A stretch of DNA of 59,663 bases from assembly GCA_015231955.1 (NCBI GenBank), contig JADGAN010000032.1:1-59663 (forward strand), given 5' to 3'. Under the pieces are notes generated by a model, which made no database searches, was not told the DNA's origin, and saw only the letters and a program-made list of their open reading frames with translations. Shown here one piece after another: positions 33,987 to 43,446 of this stretch (positions within the stretch are counted from its first letter, which is position 1; every line of letters begins with the position of its first letter). The stretch is from Oligoflexia bacterium. GTDB taxonomy: Bacteria; Bdellovibrionota; Bacteriovoracia; Bacteriovoracales; Bacteriovoracaceae. A program made the translations under genes and the position numbers.

Positions 33987-34037
33987 AGATGCTCCATTGT
34001 TGTGATCAAATAATACCAGGGTATCATGAGTGATAAA

Positions 34038-34976
34038 CTATTTGTAGAGAGTTATCAAGAACTCTAAGGCAATAAAGAGTTGTACAAAGATTGCTTGAAT
34101 CTCCGAGTAGACTCTGAGTGTTTCGTGTGTAGGAGAGAGGGTTTTAAGCGTACAGAGAAAGCGCAAATAAGGAAGCATCGTTAGTAGTGCCAGAGTTATA
34201 AAGAGGGCAATGGTTACTGCTAAAGAGTTTGTCAAATAAAGGTAATAGCTCACTCCAGAAAAAGTTATAAGCTGTGTGAGGAGGGCAGAAATTACCGCTA
34301 TTTTCGGCCCTAAAATTTTAGAGTATGTGGTATAGCTAGTTTCCAGTTGAGGTGGTTTGATTTTGCGAGAGAGCTCCCAGTTGGTAGAGAGGAAAGCAAG
34401 CGGAATCGCCATTAAGAAAGGGATGAAGCGCGCCTCTTGCGGCAAGATTCCTTGCTGGAGATTGATCCTAGAAAATTCAACAAAACCCAGAGAGAGATAG
34501 AGTAGGTAGCAATAGATGATAGGATGATGAGACAGTAATGCCAGGGGTAGGCTTTTTCTCATCCGCTCCTCAATAAAAAACCACTTGAGCATCAGCAGAG
34601 AATAAACAAGTACAAGTAGCATCCCCACGGCCAAGAGAGAACTCCAGGCATTGAGAAGAATCATGATAATAACAATGCACACGCCTAATAATTTTAAATC
34701 ACCATGCAAGACTCTGCCACTAGGAAGAGGGCGATTGGGAAAATTTTTTAAATCATCTTGATAATCTTTAAACTCATCCATAACACGAATGAGTAGCACA
34801 AAGAACAGTTGTGATATTGTAGCAAGAACAAGTGGCCAGTAGCTCATTCCTGCTATCAGCGTGTATCCATTTAATTTAGTCATCGCCATAAAAAAAACGA
34901 TAGACATGATAATGGGAGCGAGTGCATGTGCTGGAGGATACATCTCTTGAAGATAAATTAGAATTCTTTTTAACAT
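34038..34976 (-). CDS. UbiA-type prenyltransferase
   Basis: 312 aa with about eight transmembrane helices. The first Asp-rich motif is RVMDEFKDYQDD (near residue 65-75), followed by NRPLPSGRV, a UbiA hallmark. The second motif is weak: NWELSRKIKPP replaces the usual DxxxD. It would move an isoprenoid from a diphosphate onto an acceptor in the inner membrane. GGAG sits 8 bp from ATG. It is third in the operon behind the dikinase-like and CarS-like genes, with gaps of 30-36 bp. The acceptor is unknown; quinone or heme genes are absent here. Confidence 0.8.
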   Translation of the reverse strand: MLKRILIYLQEMYPPAHALAPIIMSIVFFMAMTKLNGYTLIAGMSYWPLVLATISQLFFVLLIRVMDEFKDYQDDLKNFPNRPLPSGRVLHGDLKLLGVCIVIIMILLNAWSSLLAVGMLLVLVYSLLMLKWFFIEERMRKSLPLALLSHHPIIYCYLLYLSLGFVEFSRINLQQGILPQEARFIPFLMAIPLAFLSTNWELSRKIKPPQLETSYTTYSKILGPKIAVISALLTQLITFSGVSYYLYLTNSLAVTIALFITLALLTMLPYLRFLCTLKTLSPTHETLRVYSEIQAIFVQLFIALEFLITLYK

Positions 34977-35006
34977 CGTGGTGACTCCGGTTGAATTGAT
35001 CTATTT

Positions 35007-35567
35007 TTAAAAAGGCTCTTTTCTTAATTTAAGCAAGAAGAGGAGAACATTAAAAAAGAGGTGGGTAAAGGTACCAATAAAAACAAAAATAAGAATGGAG
35101 ACAAGGGGAGGTTTTAAAAAAAGAACATAGGCCAAGATACACCCCACTCCTGAGTCTGCCTGGTCAATAATAGCGTGAATAATTTTTGCTTTAGTGGTGG
35201 AAGGCAGCTTTCCTTCAGCGATGCCGTGGCTTCGTTTATAGTAGGAATTAGGAAGTTCCGATAGTGTGTATCCAAGTCCAAGGGTCACTCCAAAAAGCAG
35301 TAATTCCCAAGAGGAGAGTGATGCAAAGGAGAGAGAAGTCTTGGCCATCATGGGTTCTAATTGCGCGGTGATGACAACACCCCACCAAGCAAAGAGGGAC
35401 ATGAGCATAATGCCTCGATAGGTTTTGTTCTTACCAAAATGCTTGGTGGAAATTGGAATTTTCAAACAAGAGAGCAAGTCTAAACGCACACAAATCATAT
35501 GCAAGACTCCTGCAATGATAAGCGGAATCAGCAGGATGAGAGACTCTATTACATTTGTCATGATCAT
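35007..35567 (-). CDS. CDP-archaeol synthase-like (CarS) cytidylyltransferase
   Basis: 186 aa, about five membrane helices. It has the CarS-type order: GKNKTYRG near 45-52, SELPNSYYKRSHGI in the middle loop, and IDQADSGVG as the D-Q-x-D motif. The archaeal family moves CMP from CTP to an unsaturated ether lipid phosphate; bacterial members exist whose substrates are largely uncharacterised. An in-frame ATG two codons later is equally possible. It is flanked by a UbiA prenyltransferase and a dikinase-like phosphotransferase. Confidence 0.75.
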   Translation of the reverse strand: MIMTNVIESLILLIPLIIAGVLHMICVRLDLLSCLKIPISTKHFGKNKTYRGIMLMSLFAWWGVVITAQLEPMMAKTSLSFASLSSWELLLFGVTLGLGYTLSELPNSYYKRSHGIAEGKLPSTTKAKIIHAIIDQADSGVGCILAYVLFLKPPLVSILIFVFIGTFTHLFFNVLLFLLKLRKEPF

Positions 35568-35593
35568 ATTAAGGGGTGTCCTTTCTTTTATTT

Positions 35594-35614
35594 GACTATT
35601 CGACTATTCGACTA
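35594..35614. repeat. octamer tandem repeat over the dikinase-like stop codon
   Basis: GACTATTC is repeated twice, then GACTA. It covers the stop codon and the first bases of the gap before the CarS-like gene. A duplicated gene end is the simplest view. Confidence 0.6.
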
Positions 35615-38246
35615 AGGTGACTTCACCTTTGTTCCCATCAATATGTATAATCTGTCCCGTTGTAAGGTGCTTGGTGATGCCTTTGATGTTAAGAACTGCC
35701 GGGATACCATATTCACGCCCAATAACCGCAGCATGAGATAAAACACCACCCACTTCAGTGACAACGGCAGAGACCAGCCCTAAAATAGCGGTCCATCCTG
35801 GATCAGTAAATTTAGTTACCAAAATTTCTCCAGGGCAAATTGTATTGGCCTCATTAAGAGAGAGGATGACTCGAACCTTGCCTGTATAAGTGCCAGGGCT
35901 ACAGCCAATACCTTTAAAGATAGTTTTATTGTCACTATTTTTTTGAATAAAGCTATCCTCTGTAAGGCCACGAATGCCTCTACCAAATTCGTTAGGGGCA
36001 TCCAAATTTTTAAGTCCTAAAAATATTTTTTTTCGGTAGACCAAAGCGGGTAATAGAAAATTAATACGCTCACAAAGAATCTCTTTAATCAGAGCATCGT
36101 CATCATTTTCCATGATCAAGCTGCTACTGTTATTGTTATCATAAGTTTGCTGTGGGGAGGTAGTGTTGCAGCGGCCACCACTTTGAAGTGCACAAGTACT
36201 AAGCATTCTTTCCCGTTTTACATCGATGATTTCAAGACTTAATTGCAAGAGTTCGCTTACTTCAAAAAAGAAGACATCATTTACCTCTGTAGTAAGCCCA
36301 AGGTTTTGAAGGCGCTTGCCAATTTCTAAAATATAGAGGCGTACAACATAATAACTACGAGTGGAGAATTCTCGCATCTTTTCTCGGTTGACTAAAAAGT
36401 AGCGCAGCCGAGAGATTAATTTCTTAAAGCGTTGCTTGTAGTAAAATTTCTTCAAGAAGAGTAGAGAGGAGTTATCAATACGCTTAAAGAGTGATTGTTG
36501 TGCTTCTGTATAACGTTTTTTTTGGGTTTGTTCACTTTGCCGTGGATTGTTTAAAGAGATCTCTTGCTCATTTTGCAAAAATACAGCAATCATCTCTTTG
36601 ATCATCTCTGGACGCTCACCCCAGCGTTCTGTCATTAGATCGAGCTCGCTTGGGCCATGATGATAGTGGATTTTTAAAAAATTTTGTAATTCATTTTGCC
36701 ACGGACTTGAATCAATACCATGCTCTTTGGCGATTATATAGAGAGCGTTAATCCCTTTTTGGATCTCTAAATGGGATACTTCAGAAAGCCCCGACATCAG
36801 ATCGATGAGAGAAGTCTCTCCCTTGGTCTCCTTATCCAATTTCCGCATGAAATCTTTAAATCCATTTTGAAAATTGGAATTGTTGTAGATGGTGCGGAAA
36901 TAGGAGCGTTCGGTGGTAAGATAGTAGTCACTAATAACATCAAAAAAGCTTTTAAAAAGTTCATATGTTGAAAGCGTGGAGAGGATGCCAGCGGAGATAA
37001 GATTTTTTTTATCAATTTCATCAAAATTTAACTTATACTCTTCCACCATATCAATGCAGCGATCATACTCACGGTTAATACCCCAGAGTGCTCGAAGCCC
37101 TGCGATTATGGTCTTAAAGTTGTTAGGGGCAACGAAGGCCCCCTTCGAACCATAATCTTTTTGAATTCCAATATCACGATCAAAAGACTCCTCATGAAAA
37201 CCTGGAACATTTTGCAGTGCTCGTTTGATGGCACCTGCATTCCAGTACACACGTGCATAGTAATAGGGCATTAGCTCTTGCGGGGAGACATCTAAAGGCA
37301 GATTGATGCGCTCAAAATAGGAGGACATGCTGGGAGCAAAGGAGAGCTCGTAGAGCGAGTACATCATGGGTGTGCAGGCCCTAGCAGAGACACCACCATC
37401 TTTTAAATCGGCATTGGTGAGTTCTTCAACGTCAATACGCCAATTAATAGTAGTAATCGGCCGAGTTTGTAGCACCCACAATTGATTTTCTTGATCGATG
37501 GCCCATTCGATGTCTTGGGGGTGTTGGAAGCGCGATTGAATATCCAAGATAGTAGCGGCCAAAGCGTAGACTTGCTGTTGGTTTAAGATAACTTGCTCAT
37601 CACCACTCTCATGAGAAATAACTTTTAAATTACGATAGTCGACCACATACTGAGTGGGGGTGGTATGTCCCGAAACCAACTTTTCTCCAAGACCATGACA
37701 GACCTCTAATAAGAAGTGCTCTTCTTGCCCAGTGAGTGGATTCATGGAAAAGGCCACGCCTGCATATTTAGCAGGAACCATTTTTTGAATCACCACGGAG
37801 AGCTTGGACTTTAGCTCTTGGGGATTAATATTAATCTTTTTATTATTAACATAGCTTAGGACACGCTCGCTTTCGGCCGAAAGAAAACAGTTATTGAGTG
37901 ATTGGATTAAGGTTTGTAGCGAGTCAACATCTAAAAAAGTCTCATAAAGCCCAGCAAAGCTAGCATTGGCCAAGTCTTCAAACTGTCCACTCGATCTTAC
38001 TGCAACTGGAAAGCCACCAATCTGGTCGATAATCTCCTGTAGAATCTCTTCTTGTGTTTCGGCCCTATTTTGCTGTAGTAATTGGAATTGCTCATAGGTT
38101 ATCACTTGCGCCTTTGGAACAGGATAACCATGATTGGTCAACAAGTGTAAGTTGTATGCTTTTTTTCCCAGCTTCTGCTCGAGTGAGGAACTAAGAGTAC
38201 CTCCTACAGCAATGCTATACAGTGATTGGCCATTATATGCGTTCAA
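35604..38246 (-). CDS. PEP-synthase-like phosphotransferase (ATP-grasp + His domain, no PEP barrel)
   Basis: 880 aa. Residues about 1-330 are the PPDK/PpsA-type ATP-grasp domain (AVRSSGQFED, AFSMNPLTG, then EWAID and LQTRPI). A long helical middle region follows (about 340-770). The swivelling His domain ends the protein, with predicted phospho-acceptor H838 in GGVLSHAAVIGREYG. The C-terminal TIM barrel that binds PEP is missing, as in rifampin phosphotransferase. So it should pass a phosphate from ATP via His to an unknown acceptor held by the middle domain. It starts at TTG 38246 behind AGGAGG. First gene of the CarS-UbiA operon, which hints at a lipid or prenyl acceptor. Confidence 0.83.
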   Translation of the reverse strand: MNAYNGQSLYSIAVGGTLSSSLEQKLGKKAYNLHLLTNHGYPVPKAQVITYEQFQLLQQNRAETQEEILQEIIDQIGGFPVAVRSSGQFEDLANASFAGLYETFLDVDSLQTLIQSLNNCFLSAESERVLSYVNNKKININPQELKSKLSVVIQKMVPAKYAGVAFSMNPLTGQEEHFLLEVCHGLGEKLVSGHTTPTQYVVDYRNLKVISHESGDEQVILNQQQVYALAATILDIQSRFQHPQDIEWAIDQENQLWVLQTRPITTINWRIDVEELTNADLKDGGVSARACTPMMYSLYELSFAPSMSSYFERINLPLDVSPQELMPYYYARVYWNAGAIKRALQNVPGFHEESFDRDIGIQKDYGSKGAFVAPNNFKTIIAGLRALWGINREYDRCIDMVEEYKLNFDEIDKKNLISAGILSTLSTYELFKSFFDVISDYYLTTERSYFRTIYNNSNFQNGFKDFMRKLDKETKGETSLIDLMSGLSEVSHLEIQKGINALYIIAKEHGIDSSPWQNELQNFLKIHYHHGPSELDLMTERWGERPEMIKEMIAVFLQNEQEISLNNPRQSEQTQKKRYTEAQQSLFKRIDNSSLLFLKKFYYKQRFKKLISRLRYFLVNREKMREFSTRSYYVVRLYILEIGKRLQNLGLTTEVNDVFFFEVSELLQLSLEIIDVKRERMLSTCALQSGGRCNTTSPQQTYDNNNSSSLIMENDDDALIKEILCERINFLLPALVYRKKIFLGLKNLDAPNEFGRGIRGLTEDSFIQKNSDNKTIFKGIGCSPGTYTGKVRVILSLNEANTICPGEILVTKFTDPGWTAILGLVSAVVTEVGGVLSHAAVIGREYGIPAVLNIKGITKHLTTGQIIHIDGNKGEVTLVE

Positions 38247-38311
38247 GATGCCTCCTCTTCTCTTTCCTTACGTGACTTGCCTTTTACTATTTTTTTTCTG
38301 TCAGGAATTCT

Positions 38312-38317
38312 ATTATA
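38312..38317 (-). promoter_or_regulatory. possible -10 box of the dikinase-CarS-UbiA operon
   Basis: Minus-strand TATAAT about 66 bp before the TTG start. A CTTACA is 19 bp further up, a poor spacing. The divergent region 38247-38525 is 279 bp, AT-rich, and otherwise shows nothing definite. Confidence 0.35.
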
Positions 38318-38525
38318 TTAAAACAGTTGGTTTTTATGTAAGCTTTTTTAAGGAAAAAGTGTATTTTTTTGAATTTCAGAGGCTTGGCCGGTTTCGTTAA
38401 TAGAAGGCCTGGCATAAAAAATAGACATTCTCTAGGGAAAGAAATGTTTACAATAGAAAATAGTGAGGAAGTGTAAGAAAATGGTGGGTATAAGCATTTT
38501 TATTTAGAGCACGGAAGGGGGAGAT

Positions 38526-39470
38526 ATGGAGTATACACCGATTAGGATTTCTACAGTTATGCCAAAAACCGCCATAACATTTGCACTGTACATCTATTTT
38601 AAAGATCAATTTATAAAATATTTGGACATGGGTAAAAGTTTAGATGAAGAGCTGCTATCAAAGCTAAAGAAACAAAAAATAGCGCGTTTTTATATTCGGG
38701 ACATTGAGGAGCTTAATTATCAAAAATACCTCGACGATGTTTTGGGTAAAACCATGGATGACCCGCAGGTGAATATGGTAGATAAAATCAACTTTGCGGA
38801 AGGAAGTGCCACCACCGCCGTTGAAGACATGCAAAAAGATCCTACCTCTAAACAATCGTATAATACCTCAAAGCGTGCAGCAAAAACCTTACGAAGATTA
38901 ATCTCTGAGAATCCCGATTCTCTTAAAAACTTTTATGGCCGGGCAGGCAACGAAAATGACATGCTCATTAAACATTGCCTCAATGTTTCGGCATTGGCCG
39001 TAGGCCTGGCCAAAGTCAATGCGATTTCGGAGGAGGATCAGGATACTCTTGCGCTAGCAGGGTTACTACACGATGTGGGAATCTCTCAGCTCAAAGAGTC
39101 GGAACAGGCGTTGTTTACGAAAGAGTATAAGCAGATGAGTGCTGAGGAGAAGGTAATCTATCATCAGCATCCAACGCTAGGTTCCGATGTCATCAAGAAG
39201 AATGAGCTAGTTACCCCAGATATTATAGAACTGGTGCTTTGCCATGAGGAGAAGATATCAGGGAATGGCTATCCCAATAAAAAATCAAAATTGACACTCG
39301 CTCAGGAGATACTCTCCCTTTGTAACAGTTATGATAAACGAGTTACTATTTTTAAAGTATCCGCCAAAGATGCACTAAAAGCGGTGCAAATGGATGAATT
39401 AGGGAATTACAATCTTGAGTTAATCAATAAGTTCAAAAAACAGCTCAAAGAGGATGGGATTGTGGTTTAG
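38526..39470 (+). CDS. HD-GYP-type domain protein
   Basis: 314 aa. Residues about 1-120 are a divergent N-terminal region (DUF3391-like in place). The HD domain has HCLNVS, LLHDVG, and later CHEEKISGNGYP, which keeps the GYP part of the c-di-GMP phosphodiesterase signature. AGGGGGAG precedes the ATG. It could cleave c-di-GMP; the match to the full metal set is incomplete by eye. It converges with wbuC and overlaps it by 26 bp. Confidence 0.82.
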   Translation: MEYTPIRISTVMPKTAITFALYIYFKDQFIKYLDMGKSLDEELLSKLKKQKIARFYIRDIEELNYQKYLDDVLGKTMDDPQVNMVDKINFAEGSATTAVEDMQKDPTSKQSYNTSKRAAKTLRRLISENPDSLKNFYGRAGNENDMLIKHCLNVSALAVGLAKVNAISEEDQDTLALAGLLHDVGISQLKESEQALFTKEYKQMSAEEKVIYHQHPTLGSDVIKKNELVTPDIIELVLCHEEKISGNGYPNKKSKLTLAQEILSLCNSYDKRVTIFKVSAKDALKAVQMDELGNYNLELINKFKKQLKEDGIVV

Positions 39471-39963
39471 GTAGATTAGCTATCGCAGCTACCACGTATA
39501 AATTCTCCAGGTAACCAGCTATTTGTTGCGGATCCCCCCCTTCACGTGGTGCCCATGGAGCAAAATCTTTATCACTCATAGGAACATAGGGGCCCTCTTT
39601 TACCTCTAACACCACACTTCCCTCCTCTAGAGCAATGATTGTGTGCCAGGTGCCTGCTTTGATATCAATGCCTAAATTTTGAGTTTTTACATCAAGAATA
39701 TAAGTGTCACTAACGGTTCCATCATCCTCGAAAAGAAGAATTGCTAGGCGTCCTCGGATGAGATAAAAGAGTTCATTTTTAGGAGGTGTAATATGGCGGT
39801 GGGGGCAAACGTAAGAGTTCTTATTAAAACAATTGAGCATTCTTTGTGCTAAATCTTCTAGTTGATGGAAGTTATGATTCAACCTACGCCGAGGAAGTGC
39901 TTGCGACTTTAAAATCAGCTCTTCAATAAGGTTTGTTGTAATTAGTTCACACTTTAATTCCAT
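39445..39963 (-). CDS. wbuC: WbuC-family cupin metalloprotein
   Basis: 172 aa. PRRRLNHNFHQ with SYVCPHRHITPP and NELFYLIRG reproduces the WbuC pattern: a short helical lead, then a cupin barrel with metal His/Glu. WbuC genes often sit in O-antigen loci, but the role is not known. Here it is away from the glycan islands. Confidence 0.82.
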   Translation of the reverse strand: MELKCELITTNLIEELILKSQALPRRRLNHNFHQLEDLAQRMLNCFNKNSYVCPHRHITPPKNELFYLIRGRLAILLFEDDGTVSDTYILDVKTQNLGIDIKAGTWHTIIALEEGSVVLEVKEGPYVPMSDKDFAPWAPREGGDPQQIAGYLENLYVVAAIANLPKPQSHPL

Positions 39964-40077
39964 AATTCCCTCCTTAGAAGATGAATAAATTTAATTGACT
40001 TGAAATCTTTGACGATAATAGTATACAAAAATATTTCCATTGCCCTTTAAAGGGTGATGCTCTCTTGGGACACTACT

Positions 40078-40788
40078 ATGAAACTAATGAAATTTTCAAT
40101 TTTGATTTTACTCTTCGAAGTAATTGTTGCTGAGCTTGCTTTGGCAGCAGCTCCTATCATCCCTAAAATCACCCCTCCCATCACCATCTTAAAATGTTTA
40201 GGAGTAGAAGAGGGGCTTATTCATGCCCAAAGAATTAGTGGACCTGTCTATCTTATCAATGCTGAGATTTTAAATGAGCTGACTGTTGAAGAGAGTATTC
40301 AAGTTAAGAATGAGTATCTTCAAAAGATCTGCTCTTTTAAAACCTTTACACCCTCTCTTTGGATCCTTAGAGATTTACTTCTTCGCGGAGAAAATATCTT
40401 TATTCTTACCGATGATGCCTTTGGAGGAAAAATTAATCCTGCTAAGGCCACTGTGGTACAAAACTTAATTGAGCGTGCACCAGAGTTGATGGTTGCTTAT
40501 ATCACAGCACTTCAGGCACTAACTCCACTTCCCGATTGCCTACGTAATAATATTCCCGAGCTACAGGAGTATCTCACAAAATACAATTACTATGAAAATG
40601 AGGCCGGTTCTGGGCAGGTACTCTATGATAAAAAATTGATCAATGCCATTTTTAACAAGCTTGAAAAATTTGATTCTATCTACGTCAAATGCCAAGCCGA
40701 TTCAGAACGCTTAAAAAAATTAGAGAAGAAGAGGCGCGCAGAGAAAGAGGCACGTGAAGCACGAGAGGCCCAACAGGGACCACTCTAA
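40078..40788 (+). CDS. secreted protein, unknown
   Basis: 236 aa. The signal peptide is about residues 1-22, with probable cleavage after ALA. The mature domain is alpha-helical with a few Cys (LKCLGV, KICSF, LPDCL) and ends in a charged KKRRAEKEAREAREA helix. The frame could open at a GTG at 40054, but the ATG at 40078 begins the signal peptide properly. It overlaps the map stop by 4 bp, tail to tail. No family recognised. Confidence 0.68.
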   Translation: MKLMKFSILILLFEVIVAELALAAAPIIPKITPPITILKCLGVEEGLIHAQRISGPVYLINAEILNELTVEESIQVKNEYLQKICSFKTFTPSLWILRDLLLRGENIFILTDDAFGGKINPAKATVVQNLIERAPELMVAYITALQALTPLPDCLRNNIPELQEYLTKYNYYENEAGSGQVLYDKKLINAIFNKLEKFDSIYVKCQADSERLKKLEKKRRAEKEAREAREAQQGPL

Positions 40789-41555
40789 AGGTTCAGCAGA
40801 TCAGAGGGCCACTCTGTGAGGATTTCATAACCTTTAGGAGTAACCACAATGGTGTGTTCAAATTGCGCTGATGGTAGTCCATCGCTGGTAATCACAGTCC
40901 AATCATCAGGGAGAAGTTTGCAGTGACGTTGGCCTAAGTTAATCATCGGCTCAACGGTAAAAGTCATTCCTGCTTTTAAGACGGTGCCAGTATTGCGTTT
41001 GCCGAAGTGGAGTACTTGGGGATCTTCGTGGAAATTTCTACCAATGCCATGGCCACAATACTCATGAACTACACTGAAGCCATGTTCGTGTGCTTTCTTT
41101 TCAATAGAGGCGCCGATATTTCCAAGGTGAGCACCAGGACGAATCTCTTTAAGACCAAGAGAGAGAGAGTCGAGGGCCACTTGTACTAGCTCGCGCACAC
41201 GCGGACTGACTTCGCCAATTAAAAAGGTGGCGCTGGTGTCGCCATGAAACCCATTTTTATACACAGTAACATCGATATTGATAATATCACCATTAGTAAG
41301 GATATCACTCTCATTAGGAATGCCGTGGCAAATAACGTGATTGCGAGAGGTGCAAATCGATTTGGGATATCCGTGATAATTTAAAGGAGAAGGCGTAGCA
41401 TGGTGATCAAGAATAAAAGTATGAAGCTTGTTATTAATTGCTTCTGTAGAAGTTCCTGGAGTGAGTAAAGTTTTGGCGTATGCTAATGCCTTGACGGCCA
41501 AGGAGCAACTCTCCCTAAGTAGCAAAACCTCTTCAGGCGTTTTAATGGGTATCAC
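40785..41555 (-). CDS. map: methionine aminopeptidase type I
   Basis: 256 aa enzyme removing N-terminal Met from new proteins. Metal ligands: Asp in NIDVTVY and GDTSATF, His in GHGIG, Glu in FTVEPMI and AQFEHTIVV. GTG start at 41555 with AAGGA 8 bp upstream. Normal length for type Ia. Stands 48 bp after the aat operon. Confidence 0.95.
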   Translation of the reverse strand: MIPIKTPEEVLLLRESCSLAVKALAYAKTLLTPGTSTEAINNKLHTFILDHHATPSPLNYHGYPKSICTSRNHVICHGIPNESDILTNGDIINIDVTVYKNGFHGDTSATFLIGEVSPRVRELVQVALDSLSLGLKEIRPGAHLGNIGASIEKKAHEHGFSVVHEYCGHGIGRNFHEDPQVLHFGKRNTGTVLKAGMTFTVEPMINLGQRHCKLLPDDWTVITSDGLPSAQFEHTIVVTPKGYEILTEWPSDLLNL

Positions 41556-41602
41556 GTCGTTTGTTCCTTCTAATTTAAAAGATAGCCAGAGTATATGATT
41601 TC

Positions 41603-42310
41603 CTATCGCAAAGTAAAGTGTTCTTTGGTTATCGCGTTTGTCAGTAGTGCTCTAAACTCCTCCCGGTCAATTTCACGCCCTCCTAAATGCTTTACTACTG
41701 GAGTGACCATTTGAGTATCAAGCCATGCTATGCCTTGTTTGGAAAGTTCATCGGCAAGAGCAAGCAGTGCAATTTTAGAAGCGTTAGTGTGTTTATAAAA
41801 CATCGATTCGCCCGAGTAGTAGTGGCCGATATTTACACCATAAACACCTCCGACCAGCATCTCTTTTGAAGTTTCATACACCTCTACTGAATAGGCAAGG
41901 CCAGCAAGGTGAAGGTTGATATAGGCGCTAATGATCTCTTCAGTGATCCAGGTAGCAAAGGAAGAGGTACTCATATCATCTCTCTCGATGCTTGGGCGAG
42001 TGGCCTTGGCACATTCACGAATAACAGAGGGGAAATCGCGGTTAAAGTAGACACGGTATTTTGACATCGATTTATTAATAAACTTTTGTAGAGAACGAGG
42101 GCGATGAATTTCGCTAAAGAAGAGCACACCTCGGGGATTGGGGGAAAACCATGTTAAAGGAAAATCGTCACCACAAGGCCAAGGAAAAATGCCATTGGTA
42201 TAGGCCTCCAGTAGCGTAGCAACTTCTAGATCCCCTCCTACCGCTAAGAGACCCTCTGATGAGGCGAGTTCTACCGGTGGAAATTTGATATTGGAAGTAA
42301 ACTCGATCAT
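41603..42310 (-). CDS. aat: leucyl/phenylalanyl-tRNA-protein transferase
   Basis: 235 aa enzyme of the N-degron pathway that adds Leu/Phe to proteins starting with Arg or Lys. Landmarks: LLAVGGDL, NGIFPW with TWFSPNPRGV, LVGGVYGVNIG, SGESMF and WLDTQ. Start at ATG 42310 with AGGAGGA 8 bp away; it overlaps the upstream ureohydrolase in ATGA. Longer frames have no family similarity. Confidence 0.94.
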   Translation of the reverse strand: MIEFTSNIKFPPVELASSEGLLAVGGDLEVATLLEAYTNGIFPWPCGDDFPLTWFSPNPRGVLFFSEIHRPRSLQKFINKSMSKYRVYFNRDFPSVIRECAKATRPSIERDDMSTSSFATWITEEIISAYINLHLAGLAYSVEVYETSKEMLVGGVYGVNIGHYYSGESMFYKHTNASKIALLALADELSKQGIAWLDTQMVTPVVKHLGGREIDREEFRALLTNAITKEHFTLR

Positions 42311-43446
42311 CGAGCGTTTCCTCCTAACTGAGAAAGGATTTCGTTTAAGATGGTTGTACACACCATAAGAGCGGAGTCAGGTTCTGGATTTAAAAAGACG
42401 CCTTTTGCCTCTGGGTCTAAAAAATCATTGACTAGCTTAGAGGCCACAAAGGGAGAAAACTCCACCACATCTGCTCCGACCAGCGGAAAGCTCTCTCCAA
42501 GAAGGCGTAGGCAGGAGATAAGCTCATGAGGAAAGAGGCCATCATTTTCTGGCGTGCCGACTAAAGGAAGATAGAGCGGATCGACAACATCGAGATCCAA
42601 GGTAATATAGAGTTCATCCACTCTTTTCTTTTGCAGATGGGAGACCACTTTGTTGATTACCTCTTCACATCCAGACGTATGCAGTTCTTTTACTCCGTAG
42701 CGTTTTATCTTGGGGGATTCTCCCTTAATCTTTAGGAAGGGAGAGCGCACTCCGATTTGTAGCAAGAGAGAGGGATCATCAAAATGGGAGAGCAGTTGGT
42801 GACACCAACTACGTGCACTGAGTGGAATGCCTTGCCGATGGGGATAGAGGTCGTGATGGGCATCGAAGTGGATGACGGCAAGTTTTCTTTTTTGTTGTCG
42901 CTTCAGACGTAAAAGTTCACTAATTGAAGCGTAGGCGAGGATGTGAGAGCCTCCGAGAATAAGACAACGGCGATCAGGAAAAGCACTATAAATACTCCCA
43001 ATAAGGTCGCTTAAGATGGATAACGGGGAGATTTTTAATTCAGAGCTCTCTAGTTGGTAGCAATGCTTTTTCAGAGCGCGAAGAAGTTTACTATCAAGGT
43101 ATTCATCAAGAACAAGCGAGGGAATGATATGAATATCACCAAGGTCAAAATAGTTTCTTTGCAGTGCTTTTCTTAAAAAGAGCGGCCCCCATTGCGTGTT
43201 ACCGACAATGCCTCCTCCTCCATCAAAACAGACGCCAATCACTAAAGGGGTGTGGTTGTCAGAGGAGAGAAATTTTTTTACTTTAGAAATGGATCTCTTT
43301 TGCTCATCATGGGTGTGACGTGCAGGGGGAATGGTGTGTCTTTTGGCAATGAGGTTGCTACTGAAATTTTCTTCAATGAAAACACCATGGCCACTGGACT
43401 TAGTGTAACACTCTATTTTGTGAAGGAGTGATGATAGACTACTCAT
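42307..43446 (-). CDS. ureohydrolase (arginase/agmatinase/formiminoglutamase family)
   Basis: 379 aa manganese hydrolase. GGSH, HFDAHHDLY and LDLDVVDP give the bimetal ligands, and EFSPF follows. N-terminal part of about 60 residues is longer than in typical arginase. Substrate could be arginine, agmatine or formiminoglutamate; the N-formylglutamate amidohydrolase-like gene at 20.7 kb makes formiminoglutamate worth noting. It overlaps both neighbours by 4 bp. Confidence 0.83.
   Translation of the reverse strand: MSSLSSLLHKIECYTKSSGHGVFIEENFSSNLIAKRHTIPPARHTHDEQKRSISKVKKFLSSDNHTPLVIGVCFDGGGGIVGNTQWGPLFLRKALQRNYFDLGDIHIIPSLVLDEYLDSKLLRALKKHCYQLESSELKISPLSILSDLIGSIYSAFPDRRCLILGGSHILAYASISELLRLKRQQKRKLAVIHFDAHHDLYPHRQGIPLSARSWCHQLLSHFDDPSLLLQIGVRSPFLKIKGESPKIKRYGVKELHTSGCEEVINKVVSHLQKKRVDELYITLDLDVVDPLYLPLVGTPENDGLFPHELISCLRLLGESFPLVGADVVEFSPFVASKLVNDFLDPEAKGVFLNPEPDSALMVCTTILNEILSQLGGNAR

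Noticed and set aside
34038-35567. Archaeal contamination because of the CarS-like and UbiA genes
   Set aside because: Both families occur in bacteria, and flanking genes and ribosome sites are bacterial.
35604-38246. True PEP synthase or pyruvate phosphate dikinase
   Set aside because: The PEP-binding TIM barrel is missing after the His domain.
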